From positions 102,340 to 166,339 of the forward strand of contig CAYTYZ010000001.1 in NCBI GenBank assembly GCA_964442385.1: 64,000 nt of DNA. Direction: 5' to 3'. The position numbers were made by a program, and so were the translations under genes. The notes below the pieces were generated by a model. It worked only from the letters and a program-made list of their open reading frames with translations, was not told the DNA's origin and searched no databases. Below are positions 33,374-41,647 of this stretch, piece by piece (the stretch's first letter is position 1; each line of letters begins with the position of its first letter). The DNA is from CAYTYZ01 sp964442385. GTDB lineage: Bacteria > Patescibacteriota > Microgenomatia > UBA12405.

Positions 33374-33874
33374 TTACCAAATCACCACTCCTCCTCCATC
33401 CTTATCTTTGATCAAAACCGCCTTTTGCCCTGTTTTATCAGTAGCCTGCAACACAATTTCAATATTAGCTTCATCTGGCATTTTTACTTTCGCAGTATGA
33501 TTGCCCAATCCATCATTTTGTATAATAGTTATTTCTATTCTGCCATCTTTTCCCTTTTTCACCTCCCAAATATCTCCATCCACCTCCCTAATTCCCCCTC
33601 CTTTTTCTATAAATGCAACATTACTCCACCTGTCTTTAAATTTACGTAAATTAGTCTCTAGTGACCCTTTTTCCGCGAGATCTACTAGCCACTCCTCTTT
33701 AACACATATTTTTTTAAATATTGCTTCAATCGACATTGTCTCCACGATCATTTCTCCTGGTCGTGGCAAGTGATTAAAGATCATCCGGAGCACAGGTCGT
33801 CTGGGAATGACTGGCGTAACCAAACCAACGGGATATCTTCTTGCTCTAAAACCAAATTTATCAGTTTCTGCCAT
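33374..33874 (-). CDS. hypothetical protein, 166 aa
   Basis: Unrecognised. The N-terminus is basic (FGFRARRYPVGLVTPVIPRR). The C-terminal half is beta-rich with DGDIWEVKKGKDGRIEITII and GQKAVLIKDKDGGGVVIW. It is predicted cytosolic. It lies between the MreB-like gene and the 145-residue gene on the same strand. Confidence 0.65.
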   Translation of the reverse strand: MAETDKFGFRARRYPVGLVTPVIPRRPVLRMIFNHLPRPGEMIVETMSIEAIFKKICVKEEWLVDLAEKGSLETNLRKFKDRWSNVAFIEKGGGIREVDGDIWEVKKGKDGRIEITIIQNDGLGNHTAKVKMPDEANIEIVLQATDKTGQKAVLIKDKDGGGVVIW

Positions 33875-33911
33875 AATACATTATTATACTTCAATCTATC
33901 CTATATTACAA

Positions 33912-34913
33912 CTATCTAACTGCCCTTTCGTACACCTGGATATTTTCCAAAATCATTCCTGCACCTCGAATAGTACAAATTTCAGGCTCACTAGCAATAT
34001 GCACGGCCACGTTTAATGTTTGAGTTAAATATTTTGCCAAATCTCGGGTATTAGCCAGTCCTCCGGTCAGTATCACTCCCCGGTCCATTATATCTCCCAC
34101 CAGTTCAGGTGGAGTCTGCGACAGCACACTTACACACAAACTGGCAATATGGGCAATCCCATCTTTTAGCCCCTCGTAGACCGTGTCGCTATTTAAACTT
34201 AGGCTTTTCGGAAGACCATAGACAGTATCCCGTCCCGACACTTCCACCACCTCTGGATGCTTTGGCCGCAGGGCACACAAATATTTTTCCCTAACTCCTC
34301 TGGCCATTTGCTCTCCAATATGCAGGTTCTGGCTTTTTTTTAGATATTCCACTAATTTTACGTCCATATCCACTCCTCCCCACCTCATCCCCTTGGCTAC
34401 TACAATTCCGCCAAGTGACAGTACCGCTGCATCACAGGTGGCCTCGCCCAAACTTACCACCATATTACCAAAAGGTTCTGCTACCGGCACCTTGGCCCCC
34501 AGGGCAGTAGCCAGTGGCCCATCTACTAGTAGTACTCGCCTGGCTCCCGCCGATTTTAAAGCATCAATCATGGCCCTTTGTTCCACTTCATTAGTGCCAT
34601 AAGACAAAGGAATAAGTACCTCTACCCCCCACAGCCAACTACCTTTGGCTACTTTTTTAAAAATATACTTGGCAAACTGCACCATTCCGTCATAATCCAC
34701 CACTACACCGTGAACCATAGGCGCTACCATCTCCATATATTCTGGTTGTCTACCCATCATTTCCAAAGCATCGTTACCAATAGCCAAAACTCCTCCATTT
34801 TGGGCATCTCGCACCAAAATAGTTGGCTCTGAAAGGTTTACCCCCTCGCCCTCCTGCCACACCTTGGTAGTTTTAGACCCAAAATCAATTGCAAATTTTT
34901 TCCACAAAGCCAT
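33912..34913 (-). CDS. MreB-like actin-family protein
   Basis: 333 residues, standard length for MreB. Phosphate 1 loop KFAIDFGSKTTKVWQEGE at the N-terminus, MVHGVVVDYDGMVQFAKYIF near residue 67, the connect/phosphate 2 region NMVVSLGEATCDAAVLSLGG, and the adenosine loop MDRGVILTGGLANTRDLAKY near residue 280. Some residues depart from consensus (SLGEATCD where MreB has DIGGGTTD), so nucleotide handling may be altered. The likely role is cell-shape or envelope-growth scaffolding. Confidence 0.8.
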   Translation of the reverse strand: MALWKKFAIDFGSKTTKVWQEGEGVNLSEPTILVRDAQNGGVLAIGNDALEMMGRQPEYMEMVAPMVHGVVVDYDGMVQFAKYIFKKVAKGSWLWGVEVLIPLSYGTNEVEQRAMIDALKSAGARRVLLVDGPLATALGAKVPVAEPFGNMVVSLGEATCDAAVLSLGGIVVAKGMRWGGVDMDVKLVEYLKKSQNLHIGEQMARGVREKYLCALRPKHPEVVEVSGRDTVYGLPKSLSLNSDTVYEGLKDGIAHIASLCVSVLSQTPPELVGDIMDRGVILTGGLANTRDLAKYLTQTLNVAVHIASEPEICTIRGAGMILENIQVYERAVR

Positions 34914-34975
34914 GTCTAAATTGTAACAGCTAGGTTTCCGGTTATCTATTTAAAAAAGTAACAACATGCAGAACA

Positions 34976-35005
34976 GACCCGGGTGGGAAGTTGCCCACCC
35001 GGGTC
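34976..35005 (-). terminator. GC-rich hairpin after small membrane protein gene
   Basis: A 12-bp perfect stem GACCCGGGTGGG / CCCACCCGGGTC lies 7 bases after the stop at 35013. There is no long T-run on the minus strand, so termination may be partial before the MreB-like gene. Confidence 0.55.
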
Positions 35006-35012
35006 AAAAAAA

Positions 35013-35246
35013 TTAGCCAAGATATTTAATTAGCGAACCTGTTGCGGCCAAAATGCACCCAATTGCAATACCGATTGTAACTGCAACCATTAGCCAATGT
35101 TGCTTTTCCCGGATCCCGATAATTGCATCACGAACCAGCAAGACTGGCAGTAGATAGCCACACAAAATCAAACCGAGTGGATCATTGTTTGCCACAAACC
35201 AGCACATACCCAAAAAGACAACCAAAGTAGCCACTTTATATCCCAT
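35013..35246 (-). CDS. small membrane protein, 77 aa
   Basis: Two or three hydrophobic segments: residues about 4-20, 23-40 and 51-73 (MVAVTIGIAIGCILAATGSL). A conserved-looking VRDAIIGIREKQHW loop lies between them. Same design as the next gene upstream: the LPVLLVRDAIIGI region parallels LALLNLSDAYIRV in the 78-residue protein, so the two may be paralogues. It has its own leader hairpin and a terminator hairpin. Confidence 0.75.
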   Translation of the reverse strand: MGYKVATLVVFLGMCWFVANNDPLGLILCGYLLPVLLVRDAIIGIREKQHWLMVAVTIGIAIGCILAATGSLIKYLG

Positions 35247-35260
35247 TTTTTTTCTTTCTC

Positions 35261-35281
35261 ACTCAATTTATTAGACTGAGT
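35261..35281 (-). promoter_or_regulatory. leader hairpin A, covarying with hairpin B
   Basis: On the minus strand ACTCAGT / ATTGAGT with loop CTAATAA, followed by GAGAAA and the ATG at 35246. The 3' arm plus GTGAG is the only candidate ribosome site. The hairpin at 35667-35687 has the same loop and different, compensating stem bases. Confidence 0.6.
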
Positions 35282-35380
35282 GAGTATTCTGCAAGTTGCT
35301 TGTAAATGATCTGCCGAAACTAGGTTTTCAGCCAATCTTACTAGAGGCAAGAAATTATACAGTACACGGAAGCCTGTTGT

Positions 35381-35410
35381 AGTCGGAGGGATTAGTAACT
35401 CCCTCCGACT
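35381..35410 (-). terminator. terminator-like hairpin
   Basis: A perfect 10-bp stem AGTCGGAGGG / CCCTCCGACT lies shortly after the stop of the 78-residue protein. There is no T-run. Confidence 0.5.
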
Positions 35411-35417
35411 ACCAAAA

Positions 35418-35654
35418 TCAAACACCGCCGAGATATCCAGAAACATAATGTAGTGTTAATCCAACTTGAACAAATCCCAATACAACCAAAATGATAGTCA
35501 AGCCAGGGCTGTGCTTATTCTTAACCCTGATATATGCATCGCTAAGATTCAATAAAGCAAGCCCAAAGTTAAACAAACCTTTTCCAAGGATGTCATCTAC
35601 CGTATAGACATAAAGGTACAGGCAAAAATACACCACCAGGACTAGTAGTCTCAT
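35418..35654 (-). CDS. small membrane protein, 78 aa
   Basis: Start at 35654, directly after the leader hairpin; an upstream in-frame ATG would read through that hairpin. Hydrophobic segments at residues about 2-18, 26-40 and 52-70 (LTIILVVLGFVQVGLTLHYV). The DAYIRVKNKHSP loop sits before the last helix. It is arranged like the neighbouring 77-residue protein and is probably a diverged duplicate. Confidence 0.75.
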   Translation of the reverse strand: MRLLVLVVYFCLYLYVYTVDDILGKGLFNFGLALLNLSDAYIRVKNKHSPGLTIILVVLGFVQVGLTLHYVSGYLGGV

Positions 35655-35666
35655 TTTTATTTTCTC

Positions 35667-35687
35667 ACCCAATTTATTAGATTGGGT
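35667..35687 (-). promoter_or_regulatory. leader hairpin B, covarying with hairpin A
   Basis: ACCCAAT / ATTGGGT around CTAATAA on the minus strand, then GAGAAA and the ATG at 35654. Compared with hairpin A, paired positions differ on both arms while the loop is unchanged. Confidence 0.6.
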
Positions 35688-35779
35688 AAGCCTTCCGTGT
35701 ACTGTTAAAGTACAACTTGTTTCCAAGCTACACTATTAAAGTAATATATCATTATAAGACTATTTTGGCAAATAACAAA

Positions 35780-36997
35780 TTATGAACCAAAAACAATCTT
35801 TTTTTCTCGTTTAGTTAAGCTTTTTATATACACATCATAATCTGGATGTGCTTTTAATTCAGACAGAGTCATTGCCTTCCCTCTTTTAGCTGCCGCCAGT
35901 CTAATCGCAGTTAGGATTAAATATGCTTGAGACACCTCCCTAGCACTTCGAAAGCCTTTTTTCTTATCACCAATATCTAAAGAAATTTCCACCTCAGATA
36001 AAGTATTAAGACCGGAAATCTTTATCTCCGGAGTGATACTTATTAACTCTTTTGCATTTTCAGGATAAATAAAACGAATATCCATACCATTTACCGTTTT
36101 CCTCTCAGCAAAATCCAGCATCACCTTAAGTGCTCGTACTGTTTCGGCACTTGCACCCTTCATTTTCTCCAAACAACCAGGTAATAATACCCTTAGAGCT
36201 ACTTCCGCATTGCCTCTTTCAATCCCAGGCAAAGCGGCAACCTTTTCAAAAAATTTATTACTGTCAGCTTGACCAAAGACATCTGTAAAATACATAACTA
36301 AACCAGACTCATCTTGGGTTAAATATTTTCTAAAAATCGCTGCAAACGGACAACACATTTCCGCCCCCATCATCGTGGGACTTTCAAACATTTTTGCAAA
36401 AAATTCGGCATTGTCAAACACTCCATCTAAAAAATTGTTACAACCTGCCCGATATGACATGGTTACTTCACTTAAACTAGGGTACTTACTCGGATTTGCA
36501 AGTGTATCTTTAAGTCTATTCGGAGTATATAGAGAATTTGGATCCAAACCCAGTACCACCATTCTGGCTGCAATTTCAGTCACGGCTTCATTAAACGCCG
36601 TACCCTTTTTCAATTGATTCGGTGTTAACTCTTCTCCAGAGCCACGTAGGCCTGTTTTTAGGTCTGCACGATCAGGGGTGGAAATATAGTGTAACATCTC
36701 ATGCACAAGTGTTCCTAAGTCGGGTTGTTTTTCTCTAAAGTGAAATTTACCATCTTTTAGGTCAAAGCAAGCTCCAGCAGCACCACGATCCTTAAAATAT
36801 TCATCTCCTGGCTCATGGTAAACAAACAGATCCGGCTTGGTTTTCAACTCATCTAATTTTTCAACAATATATTCAGGTACCCCAGATGCACCATATAATT
36901 TAGCACAAAACTTTTCAATTCCAGCTACACACCTCAGCTCTCTTTCTTTGTTAGCATCAACTTTAGTTAATCCATTTTCTTGTCCATCTTCTCCCAT
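35780..36997 (-). CDS. putative zincin-type metallopeptidase (HExxH)
   Basis: 405 residues, no named family recognised. TLVHEMLHYISTPDRADL near residue 97 contains HEMLH, the zinc-binding HExxH pattern, and FNEAVTEIAARMVVLG about 40 residues later could supply the third ligand Glu as in gluzincins. Upstream YFKDRGAAGACFDLKDGKFH is consistent with a strand preceding the active site. There is no signal peptide, so it would act in the cytosol. The C-terminal 150 residues are unknown. The protease assignment rests on these two motifs only. Confidence 0.6.
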   Translation of the reverse strand: MGEDGQENGLTKVDANKERELRCVAGIEKFCAKLYGASGVPEYIVEKLDELKTKPDLFVYHEPGDEYFKDRGAAGACFDLKDGKFHFREKQPDLGTLVHEMLHYISTPDRADLKTGLRGSGEELTPNQLKKGTAFNEAVTEIAARMVVLGLDPNSLYTPNRLKDTLANPSKYPSLSEVTMSYRAGCNNFLDGVFDNAEFFAKMFESPTMMGAEMCCPFAAIFRKYLTQDESGLVMYFTDVFGQADSNKFFEKVAALPGIERGNAEVALRVLLPGCLEKMKGASAETVRALKVMLDFAERKTVNGMDIRFIYPENAKELISITPEIKISGLNTLSEVEISLDIGDKKKGFRSAREVSQAYLILTAIRLAAAKRGKAMTLSELKAHPDYDVYIKSLTKREKKIVFGS

Positions 36998-37086
36998 ACT
37001 CCAATCATATCATCCCGTAATAGTTTGCCAAACCCTCGACCCCATGTTTTAATTAGTACAGTATTACAAGTTTTAATTAGTTTCCT

Positions 37087-37443
37087 ATGACCATGGATGA
37101 CCTTATAAGTAAACAGAGGCAAATGATTAACAGAAATACCAATGATTCAAAAAGATTAGAAGGTCTACCACCAGGCACCACACCAGCCGGTATGGACCTG
37201 TTTCGAACCTCTTCAATCACGGATGCTAAAGACGCAATGCAATATTTTAATGATCTAAATTTCGTTCGATATCCACGTCCAGCATATTCTCCAATTCCAA
37301 ACTTAGGTCTACCTGGACAGGCTATTACCAAAATAGCCGAGTGTCTTGACGATAGATTAATTGCAATGACACCGGAGACAAACGGCTTTTACTGTGCCAA
37401 GCCTGCTCCAGAAAATATACTNNNNNNNNNNTTGACTCTCTAG
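37087..37443 (+). CDS. hypothetical protein, 3' end uncertain (scaffold gap)
   Basis: About 110 residues are visible from the ATG at 37087 before the gap at 37422-37431. MDDLISKQRQMINRNTNDSK is followed by a Pro-rich GLPPGTTPAGMDLF and YFNDLNFVRYPRPAYSP. The stop 4 codons after the gap may be out of frame with the true sequence. No family recognised. Confidence 0.55.
   Translation: MTMDDLISKQRQMINRNTNDSKRLEGLPPGTTPAGMDLFRTSSITDAKDAMQYFNDLNFVRYPRPAYSPIPNLGLPGQAITKIAECLDDRLIAMTPETNGFYCAKPAPENIXXXXLTL
37422..37431. other. scaffold gap (10 N)
   Basis: Ten Ns near the end of the preceding hypothetical gene; true size unknown. Confidence 0.98.
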
Positions 37444-37481
37444 ACTTTTTTTCTTTTCAAACTCTATTTACGAACATACAA

Positions 37482-37775
37482 ATGGATATTGACGAACTTA
37501 CACCAACCGTATCCACCCATGATCTGATGTTAGCATTTATGACTGAGTACCCCGAAGCAGTTTCTAACGTTGCCAGAACTATGAATCTAGATGAAGCTGC
37601 TGCCAAGCGCATCATGATTGCCCCATTTTATACAAAAATTGAAAAAGCGGCTAAAGAAAAAAACAAAACAATCAACTGGACCGGTGTAAGGGAAAAATTT
37701 GCCTCTCTTTGGGCTACACCAGAGGTACAGAGAGTTGTAACCGCCGTCTACAGTGCAGAAAAAAGGCCAAATTAA
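37482..37775 (+). CDS. hypothetical protein, 97 aa
   Basis: Small, soluble and helical. It reads MDIDELTPTVSTHDLMLAFM and continues with TEYPEAVSNVARTMNLDEAA; the C-terminal half is KKAAKEKNK-like basic helix. It lies about 40 bases after the preceding gene on the same strand, so the two may be one operon. Family unknown. Confidence 0.6.
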   Translation: MDIDELTPTVSTHDLMLAFMTEYPEAVSNVARTMNLDEAAAKRIMIAPFYTKIEKAAKEKNKTINWTGVREKFASLWATPEVQRVVTAVYSAEKRPN

Positions 37776-37810
37776 TTGCTAAACCAGTAATAAATACTAG
37801 TATTCTCTGA

Positions 37811-39301
37811 CTAATTATCAGTACTATTTACCAAAGGTGGTGGCGAAATACTGTCAATCACAAAATTCACCTTTTTACCTGGATTTACTATTAATTCATT
37901 CGTTGGGTAACCTGCAATACCCAGCTCTCTAAATTTATTGGCATATTCAATACTATTTGAACAAAAACTTAATACTTTAATTATCTCCTCATACCCTGTT
38001 CTCGCCCGCTCTCCATCTTCTAGCCACTGATTCACAGTTATTACTCTAATAGTTAGAAATAGATTATGCAAAATCTTGGCCCCATAACTGTCCGAACCTG
38101 GCACCTCCAGCCAGGTAATTTCATCTTCCGAATCTACACCGTCTGCAAATTCCAATATACCATTATGGTTTCTGACCATGGCACAGAATTCTTTGGGGGT
38201 TTTTACCATCTTAATTTGCATCACACCATCCACAGTATCCCTTTCCACAACGGTATCTATGCCTTCCCAGCGAAAAACCAGTTCACCAGCTTTCCCTTTT
38301 GTAACACTAAATCGAGTTTCCCCACTTTCGCTTCCAACCCTATCTGGATCATACGATGCCTCACCTCGCAATGTCTCTACATCTTTCCTATCCCTAACTA
38401 TTTTAATAAGTTCAATATCAGTAGTTCCTGCATCATTCAACAGTTTGTCAAAGAAAGCAGTTTTGACTGTATTGTTTAATTTTTCCACCTCGTCAGATGC
38501 ATTTTGGTATTTTTCGAAAGCTATTTTATACAGATCTACTTCTGTTTTAGTTTTTGCCATTTCCTGAATATCTGGAATAAGTTTTTTTAGCATAAAACTC
38601 AGCAATTCTGGTTCTGAAAAAACTGCGGTTGTTAACTTGGAAGCTTTGTCCGAATCTGCCACAACCAAATAATCACTTGCACAAAAAGGCGGCGGCAAAA
38701 TTATCACCGAGTCGTCATCTGCAGTGGTATCATTTAAATATCGTGGAATTCTTATACACCAACGGCTCTGTCCATTTAAAACCTTAACCTCAGGATAACT
38801 ATCAAAAGAAATTAACAACTCATCCATGTCCCCCCTTAGAAAAGTCGGGTCTACCGTACTTTCTCCGTCTATTTCAATAACTGAAGCATTGGCAATAATT
38901 TGACGAATAAAATCTCTTAATTCTTCATATGGTGGTTGTATTTGAGGGTTCATTTCTTCGTCATTGTCATCTTCAAAAGATCTTAACCTTATTTGATCTT
39001 CCAGGTCACGAGGAAAGAATTTTTTTTCTCTCCATTGATATACCTCTTTCGTGTCAACTGGGGGTGGCACTGTTGCACAAAACAATTCAAATGCCTCAGC
39101 TTGTAGTGAGTGGTCAAATCGCATTTGTCGTCTTACAAATTCACCCATTGTTTCAGTCTGGCCAATCAATCCCTTTACCCGCAAATCTCCTTCTGATAGT
39201 TTGGCAAATGATTGGTGGTCAAATATTTTTGTAGTTAGTTTTTCGACAACTTCGCTATACGGATTTGGTTTGGGATCAAAATTATCTTTTTCATCTATCA
39301 T
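37811..39301 (-). CDS. hypothetical protein, 496 aa
   Basis: Large soluble protein without recognised motifs. The N-terminal 150 residues are charged (MIDEKDNFDPKPNPYSEVVE). A beta-rich centre contains SRWCIRIPRYLNDTTADDDS. An acidic helical stretch (about 270-310) precedes GKAGELVFRWEGIDTVVERD. There is no signal peptide. It is divergent from the next gene, with about 100 AT-rich bases between them as the likely promoter region. Confidence 0.7.
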   Translation of the reverse strand: MIDEKDNFDPKPNPYSEVVEKLTTKIFDHQSFAKLSEGDLRVKGLIGQTETMGEFVRRQMRFDHSLQAEAFELFCATVPPPVDTKEVYQWREKKFFPRDLEDQIRLRSFEDDNDEEMNPQIQPPYEELRDFIRQIIANASVIEIDGESTVDPTFLRGDMDELLISFDSYPEVKVLNGQSRWCIRIPRYLNDTTADDDSVIILPPPFCASDYLVVADSDKASKLTTAVFSEPELLSFMLKKLIPDIQEMAKTKTEVDLYKIAFEKYQNASDEVEKLNNTVKTAFFDKLLNDAGTTDIELIKIVRDRKDVETLRGEASYDPDRVGSESGETRFSVTKGKAGELVFRWEGIDTVVERDTVDGVMQIKMVKTPKEFCAMVRNHNGILEFADGVDSEDEITWLEVPGSDSYGAKILHNLFLTIRVITVNQWLEDGERARTGYEEIIKVLSFCSNSIEYANKFRELGIAGYPTNELIVNPGKKVNFVIDSISPPPLVNSTDN

Positions 39302-39399
39302 AAAATTCCTTATGAATTATACAACTAACCTTTCTAACTTACTCCCAACCCCATATTCTTGCTTTATGTTAATCTTATATATAATAATTTATTTATAAA

Positions 39400-40032
39400 A
39401 TGAGTCAAATAGATTCCAATGCAGAAAAAGCACCTAATTTAGCTGAAAATCGTCAATCACCTGACCATTCCACTTCCCAGTTTTCAAACCACCTAGCCCA
39501 AGTTTTATTTTATGCAGATACAACTCCAGCCGAGTCACCTGATTATGCCAAATTTATGGCACAACAAGCAGATGGAGAAAAAAGTTTTGGAACACAGCTT
39601 TCTCCAGAACAACTGCAATACCTAAAATCAGCTGTAGGGTCTGTCTGCCAAGCTCAAAATCTAGAACCAACTCTGAAAAATTTCAATGCAATTGTTTTAG
39701 CCGGGATGGCTCATTTTAAAAAATGGCAACGTTTTGATGCAGTTATGAGTATGTCTGACGCCAATAAAAGACCAAGTAAATTAGAAGCCAAAAAAAGACT
39801 CCAACAGCCCTTATTGTCACAATTGCCACAACAAGACCATTCTCAAGTCCTCGACCCCCTGTTGGCAGACAATAATACTAAAAAATTATTCGATTCTGCC
39901 TTGCAGGCTTTGTGGGCAGGAGAAGGTCAGTTTAGAACCTATCGCCAAGCCTTTGCCCTACGCACTTTTGAAAGAGCTATGGCCCGAATCCTACCTCCGA
40001 CCAATACCAATCCAGATTTAAAACTCCAATAA
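39400..40032 (+). CDS. hypothetical protein, 210 aa
   Basis: Soluble, Gln/Ala-rich and helical, not recognised. The first 30 residues look disordered (NAEKAPNLAENRQSPDHSTS). Later segments are LSPEQLQYLKSAVGSVCQAQ and FRTYRQAFALRTFERAMARI. Its stop is 4 bases from the end of the first copy of the 407-bp RNA element, which is read from the opposite strand. Confidence 0.65.
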   Translation: MSQIDSNAEKAPNLAENRQSPDHSTSQFSNHLAQVLFYADTTPAESPDYAKFMAQQADGEKSFGTQLSPEQLQYLKSAVGSVCQAQNLEPTLKNFNAIVLAGMAHFKKWQRFDAVMSMSDANKRPSKLEAKKRLQQPLLSQLPQQDHSQVLDPLLADNNTKKLFDSALQALWAGEGQFRTYRQAFALRTFERAMARILPPTNTNPDLKLQ

Positions 40033-40035
40033 TAG

Positions 40036-40442
40036 CAAAACTCGTAAAAGAATACTTACTCTCAACCCGGGACAAGTAAGTTTCACAAAATAATCCAACT
40101 GGATACTGATTTCTCAGCTCCTTGCTCCTCAACACTCTGTTTTACCAGAGGGGAGTAAATTCGGATTCGGTCCTTTTGCATCCCTACTTTCGCAGGAGTT
40201 AAAAAGTGAGCAGTCATGTACTTGTGTTTACCACAGACATCCACGCTCTGCCAACTGCCATCTCCACCAATCTATGCTTTATTCCATAGATTAGTCTCTA
40301 AAAGCTTTTGCTTTTAGCACCGATATTACTCGATGTCATACACTTGAACTTACTTATATCGTGTATGAAGTAGCCCTTGTTTTCGCCAGGGGGCTTCGGA
40401 TGATCCACCTAGGGCGGACCGCGACTCTTTTGTGAAAACTGA
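40036..40442 (-). ncRNA. 407-bp structured RNA element, copy 1
   Basis: By eye identical over all 407 bases to 44239-44645. Read on the minus strand, a closing helix pairs AGTTTTCACAAAA (40428-40440) with TTTTGTGAAACT (40079-40090). Inside are a UCCGCC/GGUGGA hairpin, a CTAAAAGC/GCTTTTAG hairpin, an 11-bp ACTAATCTATG/CATAGATTGGT hairpin, a branched domain closed by GCAGT/ACTGC, a GAAA-capped CCTGC/GTAGG hairpin, and small CTGA-GAAA-TCAG and ATCC/GGAT hairpins. A last hairpin ACTTAC/GTAAGT is followed by ATTCTTTT, terminator-like. No open frame spans it. It starts 13 bases after the zinc-ribbon gene ending at 40455. Confidence 0.8.
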
Positions 40443-40454
40443 TTAGCCTTGGGA

Positions 40455-40688
40455 CTAGAATCTGTTGTCAGACTTAAGTGCTTTGGCCAAATGTCGAAAT
40501 GCCAGCTTTACATGCGCCCTGGCATCTTTTAGATGATAGCCCCTTCGGGCCTTGACACACTTTTTGCAAGGACAATCCAGGTCATGAGACATGTCAAACT
40601 CACGCCCACAGGCCTTGCATTTCGACCCATTTCTGGGTGCTTCGCACCATGGACAAGGTGTTGCCACGTATATGATTTCCCCTGTCAT
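40455..40688 (-). CDS. array gene A: zinc-ribbon protein, 77 aa
   Basis: The start at 40688 is set by AAAGGAG five bases upstream; upstream in-frame codons overlap the previous gene. Two Cys clusters are present: CPWCEAPRNGSKCKAC (a CxxC...CxxC ribbon) and CPCKKC. The basic C-terminal helix ARAHVKLAFRHLAKALK may bind nucleic acid or membrane surface. It is the last gene of unit C-B-A and is followed directly by RNA copy 1. Zinc binding is inferred from the cysteine spacing. Confidence 0.75.
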   Translation of the reverse strand: MTGEIIYVATPCPWCEAPRNGSKCKACGREFDMSHDLDCPCKKCVKARRGYHLKDARAHVKLAFRHLAKALKSDNRF

Positions 40689-40690
40689 TT

Positions 40691-40999
40691 TTACTCCTTT
40701 GGTTTTTGAAACATAAGAACAATCGTAAACAACAGACAGTCTATTGCAGAGAAGGCAACAATGGCTCCCAAAAGCCAAGGCATCAAAGTTGGTATGACCG
40801 ATGCATACATGGGATTAACTGCACTTTCATAACCCAAGATAAAATACAGCATCGCCACAAAGACTAATGCAATCGCAATAATGCGAGTACCAGTCTTAAA
40901 AAAGCCACCCAACAAACCAAAGAATGATGCTGTATTCCAGGCTATATACGAACTTACCAAGCACATGAACCCTATCACAAACACGATATTGTTTTCCAT
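40691..40999 (-). CDS. array gene B: three- to four-TM membrane protein, 102 aa
   Basis: Start at 40999 chosen from GGAGGCCGGAGAAA, the same ribosome-site block used by genes C, N and O. Hydrophobic segments at about 4-22, 35-55 and 72-95. The GLLGGFFKTGTRIIAIAL stretch resembles CLGGLVKTAMGLGVGVMV in gene N, suggesting a common origin. It lies 23 bases downstream of C and 2 bases before A. Function unknown. Confidence 0.75.
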   Translation of the reverse strand: MENNIVFVIGFMCLVSSYIAWNTASFFGLLGGFFKTGTRIIAIALVFVAMLYFILGYESAVNPMYASVIPTLMPWLLGAIVAFSAIDCLLFTIVLMFQKPKE

Positions 41000-41022
41000 T
41001 TTCTCCGGCCTCCTTTGGCTAA

Positions 41023-41196
41023 CTAAAGCTTTGAACCACACTGGGAACAAAACTTGGCATTAGCTTTTACTCGCTTGCCACAGTTTGGGCACTTTTTTTT
41101 CATGTTTGGGGTAGCAAAGTTGATAATCAACACTGCAACCACAAATACAACAAAGATTGCCAATATGAACATAGATGCAACCAACGTCTTATCCAT
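41023..41196 (-). CDS. array gene C: one-TM protein with C-terminal zinc ribbon, 57 aa
   Basis: Start at 41196 from GGAGGCCGGAAGAA. A single membrane helix (residues about 7-27, FILAIFVVFVVAVLIINFA) is followed by a complete zinc ribbon CPNCGKRVKANAKFCSQCGS at the C-terminus. This is the common 'zinc-ribbon domain' layout of small membrane proteins. First gene of the C-B-A unit, preceded by the 62-base leader block shared with gene O. Confidence 0.8.
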   Translation of the reverse strand: MDKTLVASMFILAIFVVFVVAVLIINFATPNMKKKCPNCGKRVKANAKFCSQCGSKL

Positions 41197-41213
41197 TTCT
41201 TCCGGCCTCCACA

Positions 41214-41275
41214 ACCGGGTTGAGAATAGTAAAGGCGACTCGGGACTTGCCCTGTCTTTTCCTTTACCAGTTTTA
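41214..41275 (-). repeat. type 2 leader block, copy 1
   Basis: 62 bases identical to 45956-46017, immediately upstream of the Shine-Dalgarno of gene C. On the minus strand it can form GAC-A-GGG / CCC-GA-GUC. It replaces the covarying type 1 leader used by the other units. Confidence 0.75.
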
Positions 41276-41325
41276 CTATTAAACAGATTGTAAAAGAACT
41301 ACACCTAGCGATAAAGCTGCTAAAG
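41267..41325. repeat. array spacer inverted repeat S1
   Basis: Ends CCAGTTTTAC and CTAGCGATAAAGCTG form the conserved imperfect inverted repeat that borders every array unit. The centre is variable. A TACAAT -10-like box lies inside on the minus strand. Confidence 0.6.
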
Positions 41326-41331
41326 AAAGAT

Positions 41332-41368
41332 GTTGTGCGGGGCTTGGCAATGCCAATCCCCGCACAAC
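41332..41368 (-). terminator. array terminator after gene D
   Basis: GTTGTGCGGGG / CCCCGCACAAC stem with inner GGCA/TGCC, followed on the minus strand by ATCTTTCTTT. The stem sequence closely resembles the one after gene P. Confidence 0.75.
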
Positions 41369-41373
41369 AAAAG

Positions 41374-41622
41374 CTACCAAGGTAATACAACCAAAATGAA
41401 AGCAAGACCAACAGCATAAAGCAAAAGTCCAAAGATAATGAATCCCATCGTTCTAATCTTGAGATCCCAAGTGTCTCCACCCATTAGCTCAAGGCTTTCA
41501 CTTTTGCTTTTATAGACCGCAAGACGTTTCCCTATCATAGTCCCCATAAGCCAACCCCAAATCAAACAGCTCAAAATTTTCAATATCGCAGAAAAAAGCT
41601 CTGTAGTTGTCATGTCAAACAT
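41374..41622 (-). CDS. array gene D: two-TM protein of the G/H family, 82 aa
   Basis: The ATG at 41622 follows AGGAGGCAATA. Hydrophobic segments at about 9-30 and 57-80. Between them IGKRLAVYKSKSESLE parallels KPFLDMKDQLKIYKVLDIS of gene H and the loop of gene G, with a TM-loop-TM pattern in the same register. I infer a shared ancestor, more distant than between G and H. Second gene of unit E-D, 25 bases after E. Confidence 0.7.
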   Translation of the reverse strand: MFDMTTTELFSAILKILSCLIWGWLMGTMIGKRLAVYKSKSESLELMGGDTWDLKIRTMGFIIFGLLLYAVGLAFILVVLPW

Positions 41623-41647
41623 TATTGCCTCCTATTTTGTTTAGTCT

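Noticed and set aside
40200..40240. Resemblance to the c-di-GMP-I (GEMM) riboswitch in the 407-bp RNA (CCTGCGAAAGTAGGGATGCAAA)
   Set aside because: A GAAA-capped hairpin followed by GATGCAAA is suggestive, but the second hairpin and receptor are absent. The third copy keeps only hairpin-GATG, and the element lies 3' of genes rather than in a leader.
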